Source of the DNA: Phycisphaerales bacterium
Lineage (GTDB): Bacteria; Planctomycetota; Phycisphaerae; Phycisphaerales; UBA1924
Direction of reading: 5' to 3'
Assembly (NCBI GenBank): GCA_019750095.1
Contig: JAIEOW010000025.1
Location: 1 to 61,966, forward strand
DNA: 61,966 nt
A program made the position numbers and the translations under genes. How positions within the stretch are numbered: the stretch's first letter is position 1; each line of letters begins with the position of its first letter. Shown one piece after another: positions 50,992 through 59,425 of the stretch. The notes under the pieces were generated by a model that saw only the letters and a list, made by a program, of their open reading frames with translations, was not told where the DNA came from and searched no databases.

Positions 50992-52095
50992 ATGCGGATT
51001 CTCCTTGCGGGCCCTCGCGGTTTCTGTGCCGGCGTGCACATGGCCATCGACGTCGTCGATCAGGTGCTTGACCTGTATCCCGGCCGCGCCATTTACGTCT
51101 ATCACGAGATCGTGCACAACAAGCACGTCGTCAACCGCTTCCGCGAGCGCGGCGTGCAGTTCATCGAAGAGGTCGCCGAGGCCCCCGCCGGCTCGATCAT
51201 CATCTTCAGCGCCCACGGCGTCTCTCCCGCCGTCCGCGAAGAGGCCAAGGTCCGTAACCTCACCATGGTCGACGCCACCTGCCCGCTCGTCACCAAGGTC
51301 CACAACGAAGCCATCCGCTACGCACGCCAGGGTTACGACATCCTCCTCGTCGGGCACGCCGACCACCAGGAAGTCGTCGGCACCCGGGGCGAGGCCCCCG
51401 ACGCGATCCAGGTCGTCGAGTGCCCGGAAGACATCCCTTCTCTCAAGATCAAGGACCCGACCAAGGTCGCCTATCTGACCCAGACCACGCTCTCGACCGA
51501 CGACGCAGCCATCATCATCGACGCGCTCAAAAAGGCCTTCCCCAGCATCAAGGATCCGCCCTCCAGCGACATCTGCTACGCAACGACCAACCGCCAGCAG
51601 GCCGTGCGTCAGATCGCCCCCGAGTGCGACCTCGTCCTCGTCGTCGGCAGCAAGAACTCGTCCAACTCCGTCCGCCTCACCGAGATCTCCCGCAACGTCG
51701 GCACCCCAGCGTTCCTTCTTGATGATGTCAGCGAACTGCAGGATGAGTGGTTTGCGCACGTCAAGGGCGGCCCGCACAACGCCACCGTGCTCATCACCGC
51801 CGGCGCCAGCGCGCCCGAAGACCTCGTCGCCGGGCTCTGCAAAAATCTCATCGACCGCTTCGCCGGCGGCCCCGCCTACAAAAACTCCGGTGGCGTCGGC
51901 GTCATCGAGCAACGCGACGTCTTCCGCGAAGACGAAGAGTTCGGCCTCCCCGCCACCCTCAAACGCCTCATGCGCGATTCCGGCGTCAATCCCGACGGCC
52001 GAAAGATCAAGGTCGGCTGCTACGACATCACCGAAGAGCTCTACGGCGCGGCTCCACGCGCGACAACCCTCACCGTCTCGGGCAAACCGATCTGA
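50992..52095 (+). CDS. ispH: 4-hydroxy-3-methylbut-2-enyl diphosphate reductase
   Basis: IspH (LytB) is the last enzyme of the MEP isoprenoid pathway; it makes IPP and DMAPP using a [4Fe-4S] cluster. The three cluster cysteines are Cys12 (GFCAGV), Cys97 (ATCPLVTKVH) and Cys195 (ICYATTNRQ). HEIVHNKHVV and FSAHGVSP contain substrate-binding histidines. At 367 residues it is longer than E. coli IspH, with an extra C-terminal ~45 residues. It supplies precursors to the nearby hpnCDE genes. Confidence 0.95.
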   Translation: MRILLAGPRGFCAGVHMAIDVVDQVLDLYPGRAIYVYHEIVHNKHVVNRFRERGVQFIEEVAEAPAGSIIIFSAHGVSPAVREEAKVRNLTMVDATCPLVTKVHNEAIRYARQGYDILLVGHADHQEVVGTRGEAPDAIQVVECPEDIPSLKIKDPTKVAYLTQTTLSTDDAAIIIDALKKAFPSIKDPPSSDICYATTNRQQAVRQIAPECDLVLVVGSKNSSNSVRLTEISRNVGTPAFLLDDVSELQDEWFAHVKGGPHNATVLITAGASAPEDLVAGLCKNLIDRFAGGPAYKNSGGVGVIEQRDVFREDEEFGLPATLKRLMRDSGVNPDGRKIKVGCYDITEELYGAAPRATTLTVSGKPI

Positions 52096-52098
52096 CGC

Positions 52099-52344
52099 TC
52101 AATCCGCCGTCCCAGCCCGAAACGGGCTCGTCGTCCGGATGATGTACTTCATCGTGCCGGTGATCACCTTCTCCACCGCCGTGTGGAGTTTTTTGTCATT
52201 CCGCTCGGACATGATCACGATCACGTCCTGATTCTTGTCACGGCCAAGCCCCACGCCAATCACGCCAGGAATGCCAAGCAACTCACGCTCGCGTTCGACC
52301 TTGAGCTTCACTACTTCAGCATTGACTCGATACGGTGCAGGCAT
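52099..52344 (-). CDS. Small protein related to the N-terminal domain of the adjacent protease
   Basis: An 81-residue protein with ATG at 52344; TACAAT lies 13 nt upstream and GGGG between them may serve as a weak ribosome binding site. The sequence PGVIGVGLGRDKNQDVIVIM followed by ...YIIRTTSPFRA aligns with residues ~64-120 of the neighbouring protease (VHGVGIGRGEERGELAIVLL...VVVRPTAEFVA). It looks like a free-standing copy of that domain, possibly a chaperone or inhibitor for the protease. The last bases are convergent with ispH. Confidence 0.7.
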   Translation of the reverse strand: MPAPYRVNAEVVKLKVERERELLGIPGVIGVGLGRDKNQDVIVIMSERNDKKLHTAVEKVITGTMKYIIRTTSPFRAGTAD

Positions 52345-52360
52345 GTTTAACCCCAAGATT

Positions 52361-52366
52361 GTACGC
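52361..52366 (-). promoter_or_regulatory. Putative -10 box (TACAAT) for the small free-standing domain gene
   Basis: TACAAT on the minus strand lies about 13-16 nt before the ATG at 52344, in the 163-bp gap after the protease gene. This suggests that the small gene has its own promoter. Confidence 0.45.
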
Positions 52367-52507
52367 CCGCGTTCTCGGACGGTTCTTTTCATCCCGCAGG
52401 CATACTCCTGATCGTCGCAACGTCCATGCCAAGTTGCCCATTCGCCACTGGCTCAGAAGCCGTCGTGACGAATTTCTCCTTGTGACCCGAAAGCCCCCCC
52501 AAACCGG

Positions 52508-53596
52508 CTACAGCGTCACCTTGAGCGAGGCACACACCCGATCCATCTGACATGCGAACGCGTCGCCTCTATCGTTGACCGCAAAGAGCAGCCCGCTTGG
52601 TAGGTTTCTCCCTGCGGTTGGCTGTTGTCTAGAGGGAATTACAGAGCCACTGTCGCCGCGCGCCCCAAAGGGCTGGTCCGAGATCGTGCTCTCCACAAGA
52701 AAAATGTTGGTCAGCTCAATCACACCCTTGGGGTAGCGGATTCTCGCCGTGGTGCTGTCGACAGCCACTCTGCCCTCCGTGTGCCCGGTCGTGCGGCCGT
52801 GCTTGGCAACCAGCAGGTCCGTCCACGCCTTCTCGATCGTACCTCGCACCGGGCCGAGGGATCGAACATCGTTTCCAAGGGCGTGTACGTCGATCGACGC
52901 GCAGGCCGCGTCCACTTCGTTCACCACCTTCGATTTGAAAGACAACGAACCGTGTCGTTCAAAGCTTGCAATCACACTACGCGTCGAAGTTCCCCCATCG
53001 CCCGGGCCCGGAGAGAGGATCGGATCCCCAACATTCGCGTTGAGCTTCGAATCGCAAAAGACATGCTGGTTGCTCAGCACCACGAGCGTGCCATCATCCA
53101 TCCAGGCAAGGGTGCCCAGCGTTCCCGAGCCGCCGAGGTTCGCGTGCCCGCACGAGTCGCCCAACATCACCGGACCCGTCGGATTTCGTGCCGTGCTCAT
53201 CGCGGCAGATGCGTCAGCTTCCGCAGAGCTCGCGGGCTGAGCCACAAACTCCGCAGTGGGCCGAACGACCACCTGCTGCTTGCTCTCCTTCTCGGCCCGC
53301 GAGCGGATCTGATCCGCATCCCTTGATCGCAGCGTCGGCCGGGTTAGGAGAACGATCGCAAGTTCGCCCCGTTCTTCACCCCGACCGATTCCGACGCCAT
53401 GCACGTCGCTCATTTCCGGAGTGTCCGCCGTAGCGCCAGCTGTCCACTCTTCGCTCAAGTAGAGACTCGACAGCTTGTCGCGTGCCTCGATCAAGTGAGA
53501 GCGATCCAAGCCCGCCGTGGAATCAGCAAAACCAGTGGCCGTCGATATCTTGATCTCGAGAGGTTCTCTACGCCGTTGCGATGCAGGTTTCCCCAT
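52508..53596 (-). CDS. Trypsin-like serine protease (Nal1-like) with an N-terminal co-occurring domain
   Basis: A 362-residue protein with ATG at 53596 and CCAGGGAG upstream. Residues ~30-120 form a small alpha/beta domain with the GVGIGRG motif, shared with the adjacent small gene. The protease domain starts near 145. Catalytic His178 (LSNQHVF), Asp229 (NEVDAA) and Ser316 (GARGDSGS) are in the right order. GDPILSPGPGDGG is typical of bacterial Nal1-like proteases. There is no clear signal peptide. Its job is unknown. Confidence 0.78.
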   Translation of the reverse strand: MGKPASQRRREPLEIKISTATGFADSTAGLDRSHLIEARDKLSSLYLSEEWTAGATADTPEMSDVHGVGIGRGEERGELAIVLLTRPTLRSRDADQIRSRAEKESKQQVVVRPTAEFVAQPASSAEADASAAMSTARNPTGPVMLGDSCGHANLGGSGTLGTLAWMDDGTLVVLSNQHVFCDSKLNANVGDPILSPGPGDGGTSTRSVIASFERHGSLSFKSKVVNEVDAACASIDVHALGNDVRSLGPVRGTIEKAWTDLLVAKHGRTTGHTEGRVAVDSTTARIRYPKGVIELTNIFLVESTISDQPFGARGDSGSVIPSRQQPTAGRNLPSGLLFAVNDRGDAFACQMDRVCASLKVTL

Positions 53597-53669
53597 GATG
53601 AACTCCCTGGACGCCATAGCGGCGCATCGAAAGTCATCATGCATGTTCTGGGAAAATCGTCAAGTCGCT

Positions 53670-54152
53670 TCAGACACTTTCCACAGGACCCGCCGGCACG
53701 CTCGTAAGTCCAGCACGCAACAACACTTCGTGCATTCCGGCGACATCTTCCAAGCCGAACGCATCGACATCAAAGCTGTCGGCATCCAGTACGCCCCAGC
53801 ACACGCCATCGCTGTCCACGCACGGCAGCACCGCCTCCGAACGATCTCGCGGATCACACGCGATGTATCCCCCTCCTAGATTCTTCACGTCCGTGACGAT
53901 CAGCGGCCGCACTCTCAAGAAACTGCGCCCGCACGCCCCGTGCATCCCAATCGGCGAGCAAGCCGGCTTGTCGCGCCTCGGACCGAGTACCAGCTCGTGG
54001 GCGTTCGGAGACTTCACATAGAACCCGATCCACGAGCATCCCTTGTCATGGAGCTCTTCCCAAAGTGCTTCCACAACGACGCGCATGCACGCCTCGCGAT
54101 CGCCATCCGGGCGCACCGCCGCCGCAACGCGCGCATAGTCACGTTTGTTCAT
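53670..54152 (-). CDS. msrC: Free methionine-(R)-sulfoxide reductase (GAF fold)
   Basis: A 160-residue GAF-fold enzyme of the fRMsr/MsrC family, which reduces free Met-R-sulfoxide using thioredoxin. WIGFYV and ELVLGPRRDKPAC match the family. All three redox cysteines of E. coli MsrC are present as Cys65 (KPAC), Cys74 (HGACG) and Cys99 (YIACD). The ATG at 54152 gives the usual length. The gene lies between rpsR and the Nal1-like protease on the same strand. Confidence 0.88.
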   Translation of the reverse strand: MNKRDYARVAAAVRPDGDREACMRVVVEALWEELHDKGCSWIGFYVKSPNAHELVLGPRRDKPACSPIGMHGACGRSFLRVRPLIVTDVKNLGGGYIACDPRDRSEAVLPCVDSDGVCWGVLDADSFDVDAFGLEDVAGMHEVLLRAGLTSVPAGPVESV

Positions 54153-54205
54153 GGCCGAAAGCATAATGCGTTCATCCACACCGCGACTGCACAACACTCA
54201 TCTTT

Positions 54206-54448
54206 TCACAGCGTCGCCGACGTGTACGGCAGCAGCCCAAGGAACCGGGCCTGCTTGATCGCCCGTGCCACCATCCGCTGCTCGTGCGCCGAGGTCTGCA
54301 GGCGCTTCCGCCCGTAGATCTTCCCGTTCGGGGACATCATCCGCCGAAGGTTCTCAACGTCCTTGTAGTCCACATACTGCACCTCGGCCGGGCCGGCCTT
54401 GGTGACCTTGATCTTGGGTTGAGCGCCGAATCGGGGGAATCGAGACAT
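54206..54448 (-). CDS. rpsR: 30S ribosomal protein bS18
   Basis: An 80-residue bS18: VDYKDVENLRRMMSPNGKI followed by RKRLQTSAHEQRMVARAIK and an ARFLGLLPY end. GGAG lies about 12 nt before the ATG at 54448. In most bacteria rpsR sits between ssb and rplI; here it is about 27 kb away and next to msrC. Confidence 0.94.
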   Translation of the reverse strand: MSRFPRFGAQPKIKVTKAGPAEVQYVDYKDVENLRRMMSPNGKIYGRKRLQTSAHEQRMVARAIKQARFLGLLPYTSATL

Positions 54449-54559
54449 GCTGTGCACTGCTCCGTCTTGGGGTTGCCCGAAACGCCTTGGCCACATGCCA
54501 AAGCCCTCCGGGCGACGGTTCGGAATGGATCGGGATACTAGGCCGTCACCCGCCCCGGG

Positions 54560-55075
54560 TCATGCCGAGCAGCTCGCCCGGCGATTCAACAGGTTGTCCA
54601 AAGCAAACGCCGGTCGCGGCCACAGGAAGACCCCCAGAGCCATCAGGGCAAACACGCAGTTCTGGGCCACATGGCACACGCTCACCCCGCCAGCGCAGAA
54701 GAGCGTCCGATCCCCAAAGCACCCGCACTTGATCTCCAACCCGCGAGCCAGGGCCGAGATGCCAAGCCCGACGAACATCAGGAGCATCCCGGCGATGACC
54801 GCTGCCGACGCTCGCGTCCAGAACCCCAGAATCACCGTCACGCCCACCAGCAGCTCGGTCCAGGGCACCCCGAAGGTCGCCAAAGCGATGAGATGATCGG
54901 GAATATCCAGCTTGTACGCCTGAATCGAGGCACTGAAGACCTGCGGGCCATTGCTCGGCCCGATCTTCATCCACGCGGCGTAAATGAACAAGGCCCCGAC
55001 CGCCAGCCGAGCCGGCACGCCGAGCAGCCCGATCAAGCCAGGACCCTTGAAAACCTTGGGTCTTGATGTATTCAC
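54560..55075 (-). CDS. MauE/DoxX-like membrane protein
   Basis: A 171-residue protein with four hydrophobic segments (VPARLAVGALFIYAAWMKI and VPWTELLVGVTVILGFWTR among them), matching the MauE/DoxX fold. KCGCFGD after the third segment is the cysteine motif seen in MauE-type proteins, which support disulfide or quinone chemistry. It overlaps the upstream rhodanese gene by 4 nt (ATGA). The set DUF1573-rhodanese-MauE suggests a periplasmic redox or sulfur-trafficking role. Confidence 0.82.
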   Translation of the reverse strand: MNTSRPKVFKGPGLIGLLGVPARLAVGALFIYAAWMKIGPSNGPQVFSASIQAYKLDIPDHLIALATFGVPWTELLVGVTVILGFWTRASAAVIAGMLLMFVGLGISALARGLEIKCGCFGDRTLFCAGGVSVCHVAQNCVFALMALGVFLWPRPAFALDNLLNRRASCSA

Positions 55076-55704
55076 TGGAGTCCCTCCCCGGTTTCAGTTG
55101 GGAACTTCATCGTGTTCCAGCCCGGAAACCCATCGTGGATGATGAACACCTTGGAGTATCCCGAGTTGTTCAGTTGCTCGGCGACGCGTTCCGATTCGTC
55201 ACACTTGCCGCCGCCGCAGTAGACGATCACCACCCCATCTCGGGGGATCATGGCCATGATCGGGGGATTGCCGTTCTCAAAGCTCTTCAGGTTCATCCGG
55301 ATCGCGCCCTGGATGTGCCCGGCCTCATACTCCTCCTTGCGACGGGCATCGACAAAGCTTGCGCCGTTGTCGAACGCCCGCTTGGCTTCGTCCAGCGTGA
55401 TCTGACCCTGGGGCAGCTTGTCTTTGGGCGTGGGTTGCCAGCCGGGGTCGCCGGGTTTGAGCTCGGCGGTGGTTGCCGCAGGCGTTGGGGCTGACTGCGG
55501 CTCCGGGGCTTTGTCCGATGGACCGGGCGCAGGTATCGCCGGGGTTGCTTTGCCGCCACCGAGGGCGTCGTTGATATCCACACCTGTGATTCGGCCGCCG
55601 AGGGTGATTGGTCGGCGGACCGAATCGATCAACCCGACGCCGGTGCCAAGTGCAACTAGAGCGACGGCTTTGAGGATGTGGGTCTGGAATCCGCAGCAGG
55701 CCAT
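55072..55704 (-). CDS. Membrane-anchored rhodanese-domain protein
   Basis: A 210-residue protein with an N-terminal signal anchor, a Pro/Ala-rich linker (~50-80) and a C-terminal rhodanese domain (from ~95). The active-site loop is Cys163-GGGKC, with GHIQGAIRMNLKSF before it and DGFPGWNTM at the end. A single rhodanese domain exported to the periplasm may carry persulfide sulfur. It is coupled to the MauE-like gene downstream; the DUF1573 gene lies upstream. Confidence 0.87.
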   Translation of the reverse strand: MACCGFQTHILKAVALVALGTGVGLIDSVRRPITLGGRITGVDINDALGGGKATPAIPAPGPSDKAPEPQSAPTPAATTAELKPGDPGWQPTPKDKLPQGQITLDEAKRAFDNGASFVDARRKEEYEAGHIQGAIRMNLKSFENGNPPIMAMIPRDGVVIVYCGGGKCDESERVAEQLNNSGYSKVFIIHDGFPGWNTMKFPTETGEGLQ

Positions 55705-55825
55705 GGGGGATCTCGCGGAGGGTGATTGTGCCGCCGCCCCCGAGACGCAGAGTTTCGCCGGAGGTGGGAGGCGAACGAGCGGCTCGGGGGCGGAAGCGAT
55801 TCGAAAATCGGAGTCGACCGATGAC

Positions 55826-57064
55826 TTACTTCTTCAGACTCGGATCGATGCGCTGGGGCGGGATCTGACTCGGGGCGACCGGTGCCACCGGCGCGGTCGG
55901 CACGGGCACGCCGGTCGCCGGGCGACGCACCACGGCGGTGAAGGGCACGCGGAGCGTCTCACCGCCGCGAGCATCGGTCGCGATGATGAGGAAGCCCTGA
56001 ACCATGCCGGGCTCGGCGGGGGTGACGCCGGAGAGGGTGATGGTGTAGGCCTTGCCTTCGTTTTCCTTCTGAACGTCGGCAACGGCGCGCATGTCCTTGC
56101 GGGCGTCAACTTCGACCGAGAGGATGTTGAACGCAGTGCCGGAGCGGGCGTCGATGCGGATGTTGGTGGTGAAGGCGGTGGCGGGGTCGTTGACGCGGAG
56201 GATGGCCTGTGCCGGGCTGGGCTTGACGTCGCCGACGACGTCGGCGCCGACGAAGTACTGAGCGGGCTTGACGCGATCGTCGTTGGTGGTGATTTCGAGC
56301 TGGGCCTGGAGGTTGCCGATGGGTGCGCCCTTGCCGACGCTCAGCTCAAGCGGAACCTGAGTGAGTTGCTCGCCGTTGACTTCGGTCTTCTTGGCTTCGC
56401 CGACGGTGATCTTGACGAAATCGCTGCTGGAGGTGGCTTTGGTGACCTTGAAGTCGTCCTTGCGCCCGTTGACCATGAGCGTGGTGGTCTGGCCATCCAC
56501 GTGATCGACCTCGTTGAGGAACATCTTCTGCGGGTCGTACATCACCAGAGCGCGGACGTTGGAGGTCAGCGTCGCGATCTGCTGGGCGAAAACGCCCTGA
56601 GGGTTGGTGATGGTGTAGGTCAGGGTCTTGGTCTGCGGGCCGGTGCGGTTCTTGGGGTCGAAACGCGCCGTGACCTTGCCGGACTCGCCGGGCTTGTAGG
56701 TCGTCTTCTCCATCGTCGGCACGGTGCACCCGCAGCTGGCGGCGACGGCGAGCGTGATCTCCTTGTCAGAGATGTTGGTGAACTCAAAGGTGTGCTCGAC
56801 CGGATCGGTGTCCGGGATGTCGCCGAAGTTGTGCGCCGTCGCGCTGAGCTTCAGGGCCTCGGGCAAAGCCGCGGCGGGCTGGGTCTGCACGATCTTGGGC
56901 GCGGCGGGGGTCCCGGGCGGTGCGGTGTTCACCTGCTGGGCAAGGCCACCCTTGACCTCATCGACGGTCTTCTTTGCTTCCTGAGCAAGGGCGAGCGGGG
57001 CGGCAAGGCCGACCACCAGCGCGAGGGCCATGAGACGGGTAGAGATTCGTGACTGAACGGGCAT
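55826..57064 (-). CDS. DUF1573-containing secreted protein
   Basis: A 412-residue protein with a signal peptide ending at PLALAQ. The DUF1573 Ig-like domain begins near residue 75 (HNFGDIPDTDPVEHTFEFTN) and contains ASCGCTVP, the CGC signature of the family. A second beta-rich domain follows, and the C-terminus is Pro/Val-rich. These proteins are frequent in planctomycetes and Bacteroidetes, often next to rhodanese or DoxX genes; function unknown. Confidence 0.85.
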   Translation of the reverse strand: MPVQSRISTRLMALALVVGLAAPLALAQEAKKTVDEVKGGLAQQVNTAPPGTPAAPKIVQTQPAAALPEALKLSATAHNFGDIPDTDPVEHTFEFTNISDKEITLAVAASCGCTVPTMEKTTYKPGESGKVTARFDPKNRTGPQTKTLTYTITNPQGVFAQQIATLTSNVRALVMYDPQKMFLNEVDHVDGQTTTLMVNGRKDDFKVTKATSSSDFVKITVGEAKKTEVNGEQLTQVPLELSVGKGAPIGNLQAQLEITTNDDRVKPAQYFVGADVVGDVKPSPAQAILRVNDPATAFTTNIRIDARSGTAFNILSVEVDARKDMRAVADVQKENEGKAYTITLSGVTPAEPGMVQGFLIIATDARGGETLRVPFTAVVRRPATGVPVPTAPVAPVAPSQIPPQRIDPSLKK

Positions 57065-57138
57065 CTGAAAAACTCCTGACGGGTGGAAGTGGGTTGGTCT
57101 CGAGGAAATGCACAGTCCGAGGACCGGGCAGTCCGGTT

Positions 57139-58227
57139 TTACGCGGCTTCAGCTTCGGCGTTCGGGCCGGAAGAGCCGGAATCTTCGACTTCCTGCTGAT
57201 CATCTTGACCCCGGGGTGGGCGAGATCGCAGTTCTCCACGGGAAAATGCGTCCAGGGCGGCATACACCGCTTCCGAGTCCGGGGCGGTCCGAAGCGTCTC
57301 CTTGAACGGCTTGCAGTGGGGGAGCCGCTTGGCAAACCAGGAGACGCGTCTGCGGATCTGGACCATGGCGTAATGATCAGTCCGATATCTTCGCATGAGG
57401 TCGAAGTAGTCACGCATGATCTGCATGATCTCTTCGACACCCGGGGGGGGCGGGATGACGCCGGTGGTCATCAGCGCGTGCGCGTCGCGGAAGATCCAGG
57501 GTGTGGAGAGCGCGCCGCGACCGATCATCACGCCATCACAACCGGTGCGGGCGATCATCTCCGGCACGTGGTGCGGCTCGGTGACGTCGCCATTGCCGAT
57601 GACGGGGATGCCGGGGTGCTCGGCCTTGATCGCTGCGACGACGCGGCGGATGCCCTCGTACTGCACGGTCCCGGAGAACTTCTGCTGCGTGGTGCGGCCG
57701 TGGATGGTGATCATGCACGCGCCGGCCTTGACAAGCCGCGGGGCGAGCCACTCGGCGATGGGTTGATCGTCGAACCAGCCCAGCCGCATCTTGCAGGTGA
57801 CGGGAACGGGATTCGACCCTTTGCCCACGGCATTGACGACGGCATCGACGATGCGCTCGGCGGTGTCGGGGATGCAGAGCAGCCGCGACCCGCCATCTTT
57901 CTTGGTCACCTTGTCCACCGGGCAGCCCATGTTGATGTCGATAATCGTGGCCCCGTGATCGCGAGCCCAGAGCGCGCCGTCGGCCATGATGCCGGGCTCG
58001 CCGCCATAGAGCTGCATGCCCACGGGCTTGTCAAAGTCATTGGTCTGCGCGAGATCGAGCGAGGTGGCCGTGCCGCGGAGAAGGCCCTGGGGTGAGAGGA
58101 GGTCAGTGCAGGCGAGCCCCAGCCCGCCATAGCGACGGCAGATGGTGCGAAAAGCGAGATCGCAATACCCGGCGATGGGCGCGAGGAGGAGGTTGGACTG
58201 GAGTTGGACGTGGCCGATGCGGAGCAC
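57139..58227 (-). CDS. dus: tRNA-dihydrouridine synthase
   Basis: A 362-residue flavoenzyme that reduces uridine to dihydrouridine in tRNA D-loops. The FMN-barrel start LLLAPIAGYCDLAFR, the catalytic Cys102 in DINMGCPVDKV, the KMRLGW segment, THGRTT-like ITIHGRTTQQ and NGDVTEPHHV are all present, giving a DusB-like pattern. The C-terminal 35 residues are Glu/Ser/Ala-rich and probably disordered. Confidence 0.93.
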   Translation of the reverse strand: MLRIGHVQLQSNLLLAPIAGYCDLAFRTICRRYGGLGLACTDLLSPQGLLRGTATSLDLAQTNDFDKPVGMQLYGGEPGIMADGALWARDHGATIIDINMGCPVDKVTKKDGGSRLLCIPDTAERIVDAVVNAVGKGSNPVPVTCKMRLGWFDDQPIAEWLAPRLVKAGACMITIHGRTTQQKFSGTVQYEGIRRVVAAIKAEHPGIPVIGNGDVTEPHHVPEMIARTGCDGVMIGRGALSTPWIFRDAHALMTTGVIPPPPGVEEIMQIMRDYFDLMRRYRTDHYAMVQIRRRVSWFAKRLPHCKPFKETLRTAPDSEAVYAALDAFSRGELRSRPPRGQDDQQEVEDSGSSGPNAEAEAA

Positions 58228-58271
58228 AGCGGAACTCGGATGTGTTGCTTCTGAAGAGAAGAAAGCGATGA

Positions 58272-58505
58272 TTAGGCGGCGGGCTTGGAGTTGGAGGGAG
58301 CGGAAGAGACGATTCTGGGTTGATCAACAACTCGGTGTCGGTGCGACTCCTGAAGCTCCAGAAGGTGGGAGGCATAGGTGCGAAGGTCGTCGTTGTACCG
58401 CTTGCAGATGGCTTCCGCACGCGCACGCACCTCGCGGACGATCGGCCCCTCAGGAGCATCGTTACGCGGTTCCGGGACGTGGGGTTGGCTCTGGTGTGGC
58501 GTCAT
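58272..58505 (-). CDS. Small protein paired with a PIN toxin, antitoxin-like
   Basis: A 77-residue protein with ATG at 58505 overlapping the PIN-domain gene stop (ATGA). The core GPIVREVRARAEAICKRYND followed by DLRTYASHLLELQ and HRVV matches a small-protein pattern (DPIVxEVRxxRxxxAxxFNxDL) often seen directly after PIN-domain genes. It probably acts as the antitoxin, although here it is encoded downstream of the toxin. Confidence 0.65.
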   Translation of the reverse strand: MTPHQSQPHVPEPRNDAPEGPIVREVRARAEAICKRYNDDLRTYASHLLELQESHRHRVVDQPRIVSSAPSNSKPAA

Positions 58506-58978
58506 TCGTGAGTCTCCGGCGCTCGGAGCATGTGCGGGGTGATGATCTGTGGAGTATTGAGACCAAGGGGGGTGTTCACAACGCGCAGATGCTTGGTTTT
58601 GTTTGCATTCGCGATATGAACGCAGTTCCACGTGAGCAAATAATCCATGCGATAAAAGCAGGCGAACGCGACATGCAGGGCGTCGCGCACTGGCGGGCCG
58701 GGCATGACCTTTGACGCCACGTACGTTTCGGCGACCGCGATCACCTCACCGTTGATTGCGAGAACTGGAAGACTGCGAACAAGATCCAGGCACTCTTGCT
58801 TCGTGGGATAGTCGCCCTCGATCAGTTCATCGATGACGACTGGCGAGATATAGGCATCGTACTTGGCGAGGTCGGCATCCCACCACTGACGGGTCCGAGC
58901 GATGTCGAACTCCATGCCCGTTCGCTTTGACGCGTAGTACGAAGGGATCGTGGTCTCGATATAGACAGTCTCACGCAC
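58502..58978 (-). CDS. PIN-domain toxin (VapC-like ribonuclease)
   Basis: A 158-residue PIN domain beginning VYIETTIPSYY (first acidic residue Glu), with ISPVVIDELIEGD and the third acidic motif RDALHVAFA, then LLTWNCVHIANAN. PIN toxins cleave tRNA or mRNA. The GTG at 58978 is preceded by TAGAAT 5 nt upstream, a leaderless arrangement; longer in-frame readings lack homology. It is coupled to the small gene downstream. Confidence 0.8.
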   Translation of the reverse strand: MRETVYIETTIPSYYASKRTGMEFDIARTRQWWDADLAKYDAYISPVVIDELIEGDYPTKQECLDLVRSLPVLAINGEVIAVAETYVASKVMPGPPVRDALHVAFACFYRMDYLLTWNCVHIANANKTKHLRVVNTPLGLNTPQIITPHMLRAPETHE

Positions 58979-58983
58979 GCTGG

Positions 58984-58989
58984 ATTCTA
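58984..58989 (-). promoter_or_regulatory. Possible -10 box (TAGAAT) for the PIN toxin gene
   Basis: TAGAAT on the minus strand is followed by CCAGC and the GTG at 58978. It is the closest match to TATAAT among the leaderless-type boxes here. The region between this box and the DUF433 gene stop (58990-59138) has no supported gene. Confidence 0.5.
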
Positions 58990-59138
58990 GGTGAGACGCT
59001 TCGGACTCGGGACTGACCAACCAATGCCCTCGGCCATCACGCTGGATGTGTCGCCTCGAAGCCGAGTTTCGGAGACGTGGAAAGAAAGGTCTTCCCCGGA
59101 GATCTTTCGCCGATGCTCTCTGTCGAACACGACGCTCG

Positions 59139-59375
59139 TCAGGGCTGAATAACCGCGTAACCGTGTACTGCCAACGTCGCCGATCGCAACGCCGCGCCAA
59201 TGTCCTCTGCGGTGATCTGCGGATTGCTGGTCAGAATCTGCTGAACCGTGTCTCCGTCGGCAACGCTGCCCACGATCACGCTGAGGGCCACGCGTGTGCC
59301 GTTGATGCACGGTTCACCGTGGTGGATCGCCGGATCGCTGGCGATATGTTCAGTACAGTCTTCGGGTTGCGCCAT
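59139..59375 (-). CDS. DUF433 family protein, antitoxin-like
   Basis: A 78-residue protein with the DUF433 pattern: DPAIHHGEPCINGTRVALSV, VGSVADGDT and ILTSNPQITAEDIGAAL. DUF433 proteins have a winged-helix-like fold and are usually antitoxins paired with a DUF5615 (Mut7-C-like) toxin. No intact partner follows within the next 160 bp, so the partner may be lost. It is divergent from the ABC permease. Confidence 0.82.
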   Translation of the reverse strand: MAQPEDCTEHIASDPAIHHGEPCINGTRVALSVIVGSVADGDTVQQILTSNPQITAEDIGAALRSATLAVHGYAVIQP

Positions 59376-59425
59376 GATGAGGTCAAAGGGTGTTGCCTGC
59401 GATTGGCCTCCTACGGTTTGCCACC

